A stretch of 15,032 bases of DNA from Christensenella sp. UBA941. Lineage in GTDB: Bacteria > Bacillota > Clostridia > Christensenellales > UBA941. Positions 7,739 through 14,066 of the stretch are shown here, one piece after another (within the stretch, counting starts at the first letter, position 1; each line of letters opens with the position of its first letter). The translations under genes and the position numbers were made by a program. Location of the stretch: assembly GCA_002293365.1 (NCBI GenBank), contig DBDD01000207.1, forward strand, positions 1-15,032. The letters run 5' to 3'. The notes under the pieces are model-generated. The model did no database searches. It saw only the letters and a program-made list of their open reading frames with translations, and was not told the DNA's origin.

Positions 7739-8695
7739 TCACTTCTGCACTAAGTGGACGCCAAATCCACCAATTAAGTCCTCCAGATAAACGGCGGCGC
7801 ATCTATCTCCTTTGTATTTAGCGCTCTCCCAGTTTATCTTTGCGCCCAGCCGCGCCAGATAGGCGGCCGCGCGCTCCACATGGTTCGTGCCGATCGCGAT
7901 ATGCCCGTTGTCGCCGATATACGGTTCTTTCATGACTTCGATACCGGCGCCCGCGAAGATAGAGCTATTGCCCGGCTTATATTCAAAATTGAAAAGGGCG
8001 GCGAACATCTGAGCCGTTTTTTCCGCTTGGGCGGCGTCCGCGCAGTTGATTCCAACATGCCGTAGTTCAAAGCCCATCAACGATTGCAGCGTTGCCCGTA
8101 CTGTTTCGGTTATCTTATCGAAGCGCTGCTTGGAGATATCCTCTTTGCTGCAAACGAAGCTGCCGCCGACAGCGAAAACGAACGGTTCCTTGGCGTATTC
8201 TCCGATATTTTCCTTTGTTACGCCGCCAGTCGGGACGAATTTTACGCTTCCAAACGGCCCTGTAAGCGATTTCATGGCGGAGATACCGCCATACACATTG
8301 GCCGGGAAAAATTTCAGAACGGAAACGCCCAACCCCAGCGCCTGCGTTATTTCAGTTGGCGTTACGCAGCCCGGCGTCACGCATACGCCATTATCTACGC
8401 ACCATTTCACCAGCTCGTAATCGAATCCGGGGCAAACGATGAACTGTGCGCCCGCGTCGACGCACGCCTTGCATTGATCGAGCGACGTTACCGTCCCCGC
8501 GCCTACAAGCATATCCTCGCACTCGGCGGCAACCTTCTTTATACTCTCTAAACCGGCCTTGGTCCGCATCGTTATTTCCATAACGCCCAAGCCGCCTTTT
8601 AACAACGCTTTCGCCAAGGGAACGGCGTTCGCCGCGTCCTCAAGCACTACAACCGGTATGATGCCGGCAAGTTCCATCGATTTCAGCGCGTCCAT
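7739..8695 (-). CDS. KDPG/KHG aldolase fused to a C-terminal VOC (glyoxalase-fold) domain
   Basis: A 318-residue fusion. Residues 1 to about 207 are a class I KDPG/KHG aldolase with catalytic E40 (VMEITMRT), Schiff-base K128 (VLKFFPA), the phosphate-site motif VPTGGV (154-159) and GGS (177-179). This domain splits KDPG into pyruvate and glyceraldehyde-3-phosphate, or 4-hydroxy-2-oxoglutarate into pyruvate and glyoxylate. From about F209 (FELRHVGINCAD) to the end runs one βαβββ-type VOC unit with H213 at the usual first metal position, IEVMKE, GHIAIG, and VHLVQ at the end where many family members carry a Glu ligand. Free-standing aldolases are near 210 residues, so the extra 110 residues are a true fusion. 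No in-frame stop or internal start with a ribosome site separates them. GAGGAG lies 8 bases before ATG. Confidence 0.92.
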   Translation of the reverse strand: MDALKSMELAGIIPVVVLEDAANAVPLAKALLKGGLGVMEITMRTKAGLESIKKVAAECEDMLVGAGTVTSLDQCKACVDAGAQFIVCPGFDYELVKWCVDNGVCVTPGCVTPTEITQALGLGVSVLKFFPANVYGGISAMKSLTGPFGSVKFVPTGGVTKENIGEYAKEPFVFAVGGSFVCSKEDISKQRFDKITETVRATLQSLMGFELRHVGINCADAAQAEKTAQMFAALFNFEYKPGNSSIFAGAGIEVMKEPYIGDNGHIAIGTNHVERAAAYLARLGAKINWESAKYKGDRCAAVYLEDLIGGFGVHLVQK

Positions 8696-8708
8696 AATCT
8701 AGCTCCTC

Positions 8709-9671
8709 TTATAATGAATTTACACAATAGGCGGGCCTGCGGTTTTGCAGCACATCCGCGATGTTCTGAGCCGACTTGGTCTTGAGCTCTTCAACTCCCT
8801 CAAGCGTATTGTACGCCGTATGATCGGTCAAAACGACGTTGTCCAGCGCTTTATAAGGCGAGTTTGGCGGCAGTGGTTCCGTTGCGTGCGTATCGAGCCC
8901 CGCAAACGCGATTTGCTCTTTTTGCAGCGCGGCGATAAGCGCGGCGTCGTCTACCAGCAAACCGCGGCCCGTGTTGATGAGTATGGCGCTTTTTTTCATG
9001 AGCTTAAGCGCATCGGCGTTGATCATGCCGCGCGTTTCGTTCGTTACCGGCATATGCAAGGATAAGAAATCGGAGTTTTTTAACGTTTCTTCGTACGATG
9101 CTTTTTGCGCGCCCATCGCCACGATATCTTCAGAAGATACGTACGGATCGTAAACCAATACGCGCGCGAGCCCGAAGCCGCTAACCTTGCGAATAAACGC
9201 GCGCGCTATCCGGCCAAAGCCGAGCACGCCCAGCGTTTTCCCCGCGACGCGCAAGGAATCCCCGTAATGGATATTCCACTCGTCTTTGCGCACCAGCCTG
9301 TCGCGCAGCGGCACTTGCCGCAAGCAGGAAAACAACAGCGCGAGCGCGTGATCCGATACGTCTTCGGCGCAATAATCGGGAACGTAAGTAACTTGAATGC
9401 CCTTTTTAGTACACGCCTCGACGTCTACGTTGTCGTAGCCCACGCCATAGCGGTTTATGACGCGGCATTTCTTCAATCCAGCGACGGCTTCCGCGTTCAT
9501 GGGCGCCATATCGAGCAATATGCCGTCTACCAAGCCGCATTCGCGCACGATATCTTCAGCGCTGGCGCAATTAAATAATACGAGCTCTGCGCCCGCCTCG
9601 CGAAGGATATTTCTTTCTATTTCGTAGTCTTTATGCCGGCTGTCCGATACGGCGACGATAAATTGAGCCAT
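8709..9671 (-). CDS. D-2-hydroxyacid dehydrogenase (NAD-dependent, PGDH-like fold)
   Basis: A 320-residue D-isomer-specific 2-hydroxyacid dehydrogenase. The Rossmann motif VLGFGRIA lies at 149-156 and is followed by Asp175 (VYDPY), favouring NAD. The catalytic trio is R236 (NTGRG), E265 (THATEP) and H284 (LTDHTAYNT), with Asp replacing the commoner Pro before the His. There is no ACT domain, so it is not a full-length regulated serine-pathway PGDH. Such enzymes interconvert 2-keto acids and D-2-hydroxy acids (glyoxylate, hydroxypyruvate, D-lactate, 2-keto-sugar acids). In this operon it may reduce a keto acid released by the aminotransferase or oxidise an aldonate at C2. AGGAGG stands 7-8 bases before ATG. 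Family firm, substrate open. Confidence 0.9.
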   Translation of the reverse strand: MAQFIVAVSDSRHKDYEIERNILREAGAELVLFNCASAEDIVRECGLVDGILLDMAPMNAEAVAGLKKCRVINRYGVGYDNVDVEACTKKGIQVTYVPDYCAEDVSDHALALLFSCLRQVPLRDRLVRKDEWNIHYGDSLRVAGKTLGVLGFGRIARAFIRKVSGFGLARVLVYDPYVSSEDIVAMGAQKASYEETLKNSDFLSLHMPVTNETRGMINADALKLMKKSAILINTGRGLLVDDAALIAALQKEQIAFAGLDTHATEPLPPNSPYKALDNVVLTDHTAYNTLEGVEELKTKSAQNIADVLQNRRPAYCVNSL

Positions 9672-9692
9672 ATGTCCGTCCTCCTGTTGCGG

Positions 9693-11012
9693 CTATTTCA
9701 AAAGCTTTATGCAAGATTCCATGATATCGATGCTTTCGTTGGCCTGCGCTTCGTTTATAACCAGCGGAGGCGCGACGCGCACAACATTTCCGAAAACGCC
9801 TACGCTGCCTATCAGCAAGCCCTTTTGCGCGCAAAGGTCGATCAGCTGCGATGTCAGCCTTGGCGCCGGTTCCTTGGTTTTTTTGTCTTCTACGAGCTCG
9901 ATACCATACACCAGCCCAATACCGCGCACGTCTCCGACGTATGGACTCGCGTCGACGAGCTTTGCCAGCCGGGTTCTGAATATTTCGCCGATTGTCTGCG
10001 CGTTTTTAAGAATTTTCTCTTCGCGGATAACCTTGAGTACCGCGGAAACCGCGGCGCAGCTAACTGGATTGCCGCCATACGTGCTGCCTAGCTCTCCTTT
10101 TCCGAGCGCCTTGTCTATCATTTGCTTTTGCATAAGCAGCGCGGACACCGAAACGCCGCTTCCTATTCCCTTGCCGATGGTTATTATGTCCGGCGTCAAC
10201 CCCTCTCTTGAGCTCGCCCACATAACGCCCGTACGGCCGTAGGATGATTGTACTTCATCTATGGTATATGGGATCTTTTTCTCTCGAACCCATTTTTCAA
10301 GCATTGGCAAATAGCCGCTTGGCGGAAAAACGAAGCCGGCTGTTCCGAGATATGGCTCGACGATAAGCCCGGCCAGCGCATCCGATGAATTTGCCTGTAC
10401 TATATCGTCCAAGAGCGACAGGCACAGCATATTGCACGTTTCTTTTTTGGCTGCGACGGGGCACCGGTAGCAATATGGATAGGGCACGCGTATCCCCCCG
10501 GGAACCATCGGCCCCATGCCCTTCTTTGTCTTTTTCAATCCGCCGAGGCTGGCCGTGGACAGCGTACGTCCGTGGAAGCCTCCGAAGAAGGAGACAATTT
10601 CATAATTATTTGTGAAGCGCTTCATTATGCGCGCGGCAGCATCAGTCGCTTCGCTGCCTGTCGTTAGGAAGAAGCAGCTGTCGAGATGCTTGGGAGCGGC
10701 GTCCACCAGATCTTTAGCGGCGTTCGCCCGATACGGATTGCAGTATTCGTATACATTCAGAATTTTTCCGCTCGCCTCGCGAACAGCTTCTACCAATGCG
10801 GGATGACAATGACCAATATTGGTAACCAGCACACCGCTTGTCCAATCGATAAAGGCGTTTCCGTCCACATCGTACAACATCGCGCCTTTTCCGGATTCTA
10901 TGGCTACCTGCGCTTGATAGCCCGTTTTGTCCGCCTCGTAAGTTTTCCAAAGCTCCAAAGCTTTTTCAGAATTGGGCCCGGGAATTGCGGTTTGAACATT
11001 TGCGTATCGCAT
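9693..11012 (-). CDS. Class III (omega-type) PLP aminotransferase
   Basis: A 439-residue fold-type I aminotransferase of the GabT/ArgD/omega-transaminase group. PLP-binding parts are TTGSEA (117-122), FHGRT (146-150), D252 and E253 in IDEVQSSYGRTG, and Schiff-base K281 in TIGKGIGSG. TYGGNP (311-316) and the late Arg412 (VRVAPP) fit the class. A four-cysteine cluster, C181-x2-C184-x8-C193-x3-C197, is like that of other family members with a CYRCP motif. The enzyme moves an amino group between an amine or omega-amino acid and a keto acid, usually 2-oxoglutarate or pyruvate. It is the first catabolic gene after the regulator, suggesting that nitrogen removal is central. Shine-Dalgarno AAGGA is 8 bases before ATG. 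The amino donor cannot be named. Confidence 0.9.
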   Translation of the reverse strand: MRYANVQTAIPGPNSEKALELWKTYEADKTGYQAQVAIESGKGAMLYDVDGNAFIDWTSGVLVTNIGHCHPALVEAVREASGKILNVYEYCNPYRANAAKDLVDAAPKHLDSCFFLTTGSEATDAAARIMKRFTNNYEIVSFFGGFHGRTLSTASLGGLKKTKKGMGPMVPGGIRVPYPYCYRCPVAAKKETCNMLCLSLLDDIVQANSSDALAGLIVEPYLGTAGFVFPPSGYLPMLEKWVREKKIPYTIDEVQSSYGRTGVMWASSREGLTPDIITIGKGIGSGVSVSALLMQKQMIDKALGKGELGSTYGGNPVSCAAVSAVLKVIREEKILKNAQTIGEIFRTRLAKLVDASPYVGDVRGIGLVYGIELVEDKKTKEPAPRLTSQLIDLCAQKGLLIGSVGVFGNVVRVAPPLVINEAQANESIDIMESCIKLLK

Positions 11013-11108
11013 AGCTCGCTTCCTTCCGCATGTCTCTTTATTTTTTAGTCAATTACCTTCCGATCGCCAGTTTTAACAGCACAGAAGAAATAATGAATCA
11101 ATAAGCTT
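11013..11108 (-). other. 96-base gap between regulator and aminotransferase genes
   Basis: AT-rich spacer holding the aminotransferase ribosome site (GGAAGGA near 11021-11027). I see no convincing promoter, terminator or operator copy. A weak TTGATT-like -35 lacks a good -10. The structural genes are probably read through from the regulator's promoter, perhaps with lower expression of the regulator. Confidence 0.4.
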
Positions 11109-11786
11109 CTAGGAGGGGAAAATCCCCATCATTGCGTGCTTGGTGTCTTCAATATGCCTTTCTATCTCTTTATTTACCTGGAGCTCGTCCGCATCGCGTA
11201 TTGCGCCGATTATTTCTTCATGGCTATAGTTTAAGCTGTACTCCAAGCTAAAGTTGATATACCGGTACAAAAGAATAAACAAGGGCCCGGATATTTCTTC
11301 CCATACATTGAGAAGCCGTTCGTTTTTGGAGAATACGATTATGGATTTATGAAAATCCATATCTTTATACATAAGCCGCTCTTTATCAAAGCCTTTTTCC
11401 GAAAGCATGGCTTTCATATCGGCCGCGCGGGATGTAAGCTCCTGTTCCAGTCCGCCGTTGCCCAGGCAACGCTTTGCCGCCGCTTTTTCTATGGCGATGC
11501 GCAGATCGAATACGTCCTCGACATCTTTTTTTTCAAAGTCTACAACCCGCGTAAAGCGATTGCGCTCTTTCGCCAACAAGCCCTGACGCATAAGCATAAG
11601 CATCGCTTCGCGCACTACGACTCTGCTAACGCCCATGATCTGCGATATTTCGGTTTCCGTCACGCGCGCGCCTGTGCTTAATTGGCCGGTAATGATCAAT
11701 TGCCGAAGCCTTTCGGCGGTAATCTCGCTAAGAGACCTATACTTGATCGCTTCCATATCGGTTGCAATAGGCAATACTCTATCCAC
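11109..11786 (-). CDS. FadR-subfamily GntR transcriptional regulator
   Basis: A GntR regulator with an N-terminal winged helix-turn-helix (TETEISQIMGVSRVVVREAM region) and a C-terminal all-helical FCD effector domain. Probable metal ligands of the FCD domain, numbered from the ATG at 11825, are D155, H159, H202 and H224. FCD-type regulators commonly sense sugar acids or small carboxylates (examples are UxuR, ExuR and GntR of sugar-acid operons) and usually repress. The ORF is open to ATG 11825, but that start has no ribosome site. GTG at 11786 has AGGA six bases upstream, giving 225 residues; ATG at 11756 is a third option. It is the first gene after the promoter and TGTATACA operator, so autoregulation and control of the whole downstream operon are likely. 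Confidence 0.9.
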   Translation of the reverse strand: MDRVLPIATDMEAIKYRSLSEITAERLRQLIITGQLSTGARVTETEISQIMGVSRVVVREAMLMLMRQGLLAKERNRFTRVVDFEKKDVEDVFDLRIAIEKAAAKRCLGNGGLEQELTSRAADMKAMLSEKGFDKERLMYKDMDFHKSIIVFSKNERLLNVWEEISGPLFILLYRYINFSLEYSLNYSHEEIIGAIRDADELQVNKEIERHIEDTKHAMMGIFPS

Positions 11787-11792
11787 GGCTCT

Positions 11793-11796
11793 TCCT
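11793..11796 (-). promoter_or_regulatory. Ribosome binding site supporting the GTG start of the regulator
   Basis: AGGA (in TTAGGAAGAGCC) lies six bases before GTG 11786 on the minus strand. The competing ATG codons at 11825, 11804 and 11756 have no comparable purine-rich sequence before them. Confidence 0.5.
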
Positions 11797-11832
11797 AACT
11801 TCATTAAACTAAAGATAGTGATCATTCACTAA

Positions 11833-11848
11833 TTGTATATTGTATACA
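11833..11848 (-). promoter_or_regulatory. Putative GntR/FadR operator
   Basis: The perfect 8-bp palindrome TGTATACA (11841-11848) lies in TTGTATACAT, close to the GT…AC core of FadR-type operators. Directly beside it, TTGTATA occurs twice in tandem (11833-11839 and 11840-11846). The palindrome sits about where transcription should begin relative to the -10 box, so a bound protein would block initiation. Assignment to the neighbouring regulator is inferred from position and motif type. Confidence 0.6.
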
Positions 11849-11851
11849 TAT

Positions 11852-11880
11852 ATATTAAAGTGTCGAAAAGGGCTTGTCAA
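11852..11880 (-). promoter_or_regulatory. Sigma-70/SigA-type promoter of the regulator-catabolic operon
   Basis: On the minus strand TTGACA (11880-11875) and TAATAT (11857-11852) are separated by exactly 17 bases, close to the housekeeping consensus. The start of transcription would fall near 11843-11846, giving a leader of roughly 60 bases before the GTG at 11786. A 7-bp inverted repeat, AAAGTGT (11857-11863) and ACACTTT (11880-11886), brackets the spacer and might be a second protein site. This is the only convincing promoter I can see in the window. Confidence 0.75.
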
Positions 11881-11937
11881 CACTTTTCTTTACGATTTCG
11901 CACCATCGATTCCGCACCAAGCTATGATGGATGGCTA

Positions 11938-11969
11938 AAGCCCGTTTCGGCTTTCGCGTTCACGGGCTT
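11938..11969 (-). terminator. Stem-loop after the ADH gene, possible weak terminator
   Basis: AAGCCCGT (11938-11945) and ACGGGCTT (11962-11969) form a perfect 8-bp GC-rich stem with a 16-base loop, starting 19 bases after the stop codon of the preceding dehydrogenase and ahead of the regulator's promoter. Only a TTT follows on the minus strand, so it is a poor intrinsic terminator, but its place at the boundary of two units supports an end-of-transcript role. It could equally protect a 3' end. Confidence 0.5.
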
Positions 11970-11987
11970 CACCTTTAGAATGCTAGC

Positions 11988-13025
11988 TTAATTAAGCTTA
12001 AATACTATTTTCTTTTTGTTCTTGCGGGCCAGGAACATCTCTATACCCTCGACCGCGTTTTCAAAGGGTATTACGTCTGAAATATAGTCCATGCCGTTTA
12101 GCGTACCGTCCTGCATCATCTTCACAATATCGCCCATTACCGCGATTTCACTTTCTTTGTCGGGCCATTGTAGGAATTTAACGTCAAACGAAAGCGGCGC
12201 TTGCTTCCAATTCATCAGCAGCTCCGTTTCAGGCGTCACGCCGTAAACGCATATCTTGCCAAAGGGCTTGATCATATTGAGGCCTTCGTTTATTATGTTC
12301 GCGATACCGACCGCGTCGAGAACATTATCCACTCCGCCGGGGAAAATACGCTTCGCTTCTTCGGCGACGACCGTCTGTTGGCTGTTGATCACATAATCCG
12401 CGCCGGCTTCCTTAGCTTGCTGCGCTCTTTCTTCGCGGCGGACGACCGCGGCGACTTTAAGCCCCAGCATCTTGCAAAATTTGATGAAGCATTGCCCTAC
12501 GGGCCCTACGCCGTAGATTACAATGCTCTCTCCCTCTTTAAAGCCCAGGCGCTGTATGGATGAATAGACTTCGCGGAACGTTATGAGCATAGTCGCCGAT
12601 ACGCTATCGAATTCCTGTGGTATTTTGAATTGGATGCGGCTATGGTCGTGATATGTTATCTCGTCGAGCTCATGCCCGTCTTCCCGCCACGCGCGGCCAT
12701 CCTCGATAATAGCGTATTCCGACATGGCGCCGAAAGTCGCATAGTACCCCGATAGCGGATCATAAAGGATTGGATGCAGAACCTTATCTCCTATATCGAG
12801 ATACTTGACCTTTGATCCCTTTTCGACGACTTTGCCTACGGCTTCATGCCCAAGAATCGTCGGATAATCGGGAAAGCCGTTAAACTGATTGTGCAGAATT
12901 TTCAGATCTGTACCACAAACTGCCGTCGCCTCGATTTTGACCAACGCTTGGTACTCGTTGTATTTAGGCATATCGACTTCTTTTAGCGCGACGGAACCGT
13001 TCTTTTCGACGACCAAAGACTTCAT
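11988..13025 (-). CDS. Medium-chain zinc-type alcohol dehydrogenase lacking the structural zinc site
   Basis: A 345-residue MDR-family protein. Catalytic-zinc residues C37 (AVCGTD), H60 and E61 (GHEAVG) and the nucleotide motif GVGPVG (172-177) are present. The four-cysteine structural zinc lobe, seen in the other MDR gene of this window, is missing: that region reads LHPILYDPLSGYYATFGAMSEY with no Cys, and is followed by an acidic, His-rich stretch (about 106-130, EDGRAWREDGHELDEITYHDH). The usual late catalytic-zinc Glu (ALxEP) is also replaced, by TMLITF. It therefore belongs to a divergent group and its substrate is unknown. GGAGG is 6 bases before ATG. It follows the 3-HIBDH-like gene by 31 bases, so the two are probably co-transcribed. 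Confidence 0.86.
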   Translation of the reverse strand: MKSLVVEKNGSVALKEVDMPKYNEYQALVKIEATAVCGTDLKILHNQFNGFPDYPTILGHEAVGKVVEKGSKVKYLDIGDKVLHPILYDPLSGYYATFGAMSEYAIIEDGRAWREDGHELDEITYHDHSRIQFKIPQEFDSVSATMLITFREVYSSIQRLGFKEGESIVIYGVGPVGQCFIKFCKMLGLKVAAVVRREERAQQAKEAGADYVINSQQTVVAEEAKRIFPGGVDNVLDAVGIANIINEGLNMIKPFGKICVYGVTPETELLMNWKQAPLSFDVKFLQWPDKESEIAVMGDIVKMMQDGTLNGMDYISDVIPFENAVEGIEMFLARKNKKKIVFKLN

Positions 13026-13056
13026 CTTGATCCTCCAATCATAATCTCTTTTCTTA

Positions 13057-13938
13057 TTACTCTTTTTTCGCGACGCCCAGCATCTCGTACAGCATTGCCG
13101 CCGGGGTGCTAAAATCTAATACCTCATCCGCTTTTTGCCGCGCAAGCGTCATCCTGCAAAGATCCAGCGCGCCGTCCAAAATAAAAGCCGGAATATTTAA
13201 ATCTTCATACAGGCGCTTCATATATGCGAGATCCTTCGTTCCTAAAGCCAACGCGAAATCCAGCCGATAGGCTTGCTTTACGTATTTTTCTCCATAAAAC
13301 CCCAATACCCAGTTTGACAGTGTTTCGTTATTGACGATACCATAGAACTCTTCCGGTGTAAATCCCAATTTTGCCATGACAGGGAATATCTGCGCATATA
13401 TCAGCGCTTGCGATAATCCGCAAAAATTCATTGCCAATTTCGCGAGATGGCCGCTGCCGATTTCGCCTAAATAGCTATATTTCTTGCAGTACGCGCTAAA
13501 CACGTCGCCGAGCTTGTCCACTTCTTCTTTATCGCCGCCGATAACGATCTCCAGTTCTCCCGCTTCCGCTTCCGCCGGGCCCGCCATTAGGGGCGCGTCT
13601 ATCAGCGCTCCTCCTTGATCCTTCACTTGCTGATAGAGCTTCTTTGTCGATAGCGGATAGCTTGTCGACGTATCTATGATTACCTTGCCCTTCAAGCCAA
13701 TAGAAAGATATTGCTCCATAATCCGCTCTATCACTTCGGAATTAGGCAGCGAGAAAAAGATAACGTCGCTATTGTTCAGAACCTCCACAACATCTTTCGC
13801 CAGGGCCGCGCGCCCGTTAAAGTGTTCCATCGCTTTGTCGTCTATATCAAAAACCGTAAGCTGATTGCCTGCCGAAATAAGGTTTTTACAGATACCCTTA
13901 CCTATATTCCCCAATCCGATAAATCCAATTTTCCTCAT
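13057..13938 (-). CDS. 3-hydroxyisobutyrate dehydrogenase-like beta-hydroxyacid dehydrogenase
   Basis: A 293-residue member of the beta-hydroxyacid dehydrogenase family (3-hydroxyisobutyrate, tartronate-semialdehyde and gamma-hydroxybutyrate dehydrogenases). It starts with the Rossmann motif GFIGLGNIG (5-13); D31 at the end of the second strand favours NAD over NADP. The substrate motif DAPLMAGPAEAEAG (114-127) stands for the usual DAPVSGG pattern, and catalytic K167 with N171 lies in GSGHLAKLAMNF. The enzymes interconvert semialdehydes and hydroxy acids, so it could handle tartronate semialdehyde in uronate/glycerate metabolism or a semialdehyde made by the omega-type aminotransferase. It follows the sugar-binding protein and two hairpins, and precedes the divergent MDR gene. 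Family is firm, substrate open. Confidence 0.88.
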   Translation of the reverse strand: MRKIGFIGLGNIGKGICKNLISAGNQLTVFDIDDKAMEHFNGRAALAKDVVEVLNNSDVIFFSLPNSEVIERIMEQYLSIGLKGKVIIDTSTSYPLSTKKLYQQVKDQGGALIDAPLMAGPAEAEAGELEIVIGGDKEEVDKLGDVFSAYCKKYSYLGEIGSGHLAKLAMNFCGLSQALIYAQIFPVMAKLGFTPEEFYGIVNNETLSNWVLGFYGEKYVKQAYRLDFALALGTKDLAYMKRLYEDLNIPAFILDGALDLCRMTLARQKADEVLDFSTPAAMLYEMLGVAKKE

Positions 13939-13971
13939 ATCATTTCATCCTCATTCGTTTTATGGGCACGC

Positions 13972-13992
13972 GGCGGGCGAACATCGCCCGCC
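13972..13992 (-). other. Second RNA hairpin downstream of the binding-protein gene
   Basis: GGCGGGCGA (13972-13980) and TCGCCCGCC (13984-13992) form a perfect 9-bp, nearly all-GC stem with a 3-base loop. It sits between the binding protein and the dehydrogenase, 12 bases after a larger hairpin on the minus strand. No T-run follows, so partial termination or 3'-end protection is more likely than full termination. Confidence 0.6.
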
Positions 13993-14003
13993 TAAATTTG
14001 AAG

Positions 14004-14039
14004 CGACACGCTTTCCGACTGATTTCGGAAAGCGCGTCG
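14004..14039 (-). terminator. First RNA hairpin after the binding-protein gene, attenuator-like
   Basis: CGCTTTCCG (14009-14017) and CGGAAAGCG (14026-14034) pair perfectly around an 8-base loop. The stem extends by CGAC (14004-14007) with GTCG (14036-14039) across one mismatch that is A:C on the plus strand but a G:U wobble in minus-strand RNA, giving a continuous 14-bp stem only in the transcribed sense. It begins about 27 bases after the binding-protein stop. With the second hairpin it probably raises the binding-protein message relative to the downstream dehydrogenases. Confidence 0.6.
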
Positions 14040-14066
14040 TCGTCACTTGTGTTAAATTGTCCTGAA

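Noticed and set aside
11115..11127. GGGG-AAAAT-CCCC inverted repeat at the end of the regulator gene
   Set aside because: The arms are only 4 bp and lie inside the coding sequence; too short to call a terminator.
5647..13025. Possibility that the two MDR dehydrogenases are a recent duplication
   Set aside because: They share only the family motifs; one has and the other lacks the structural zinc cysteines, and the inserts differ. They are old paralogues at most.
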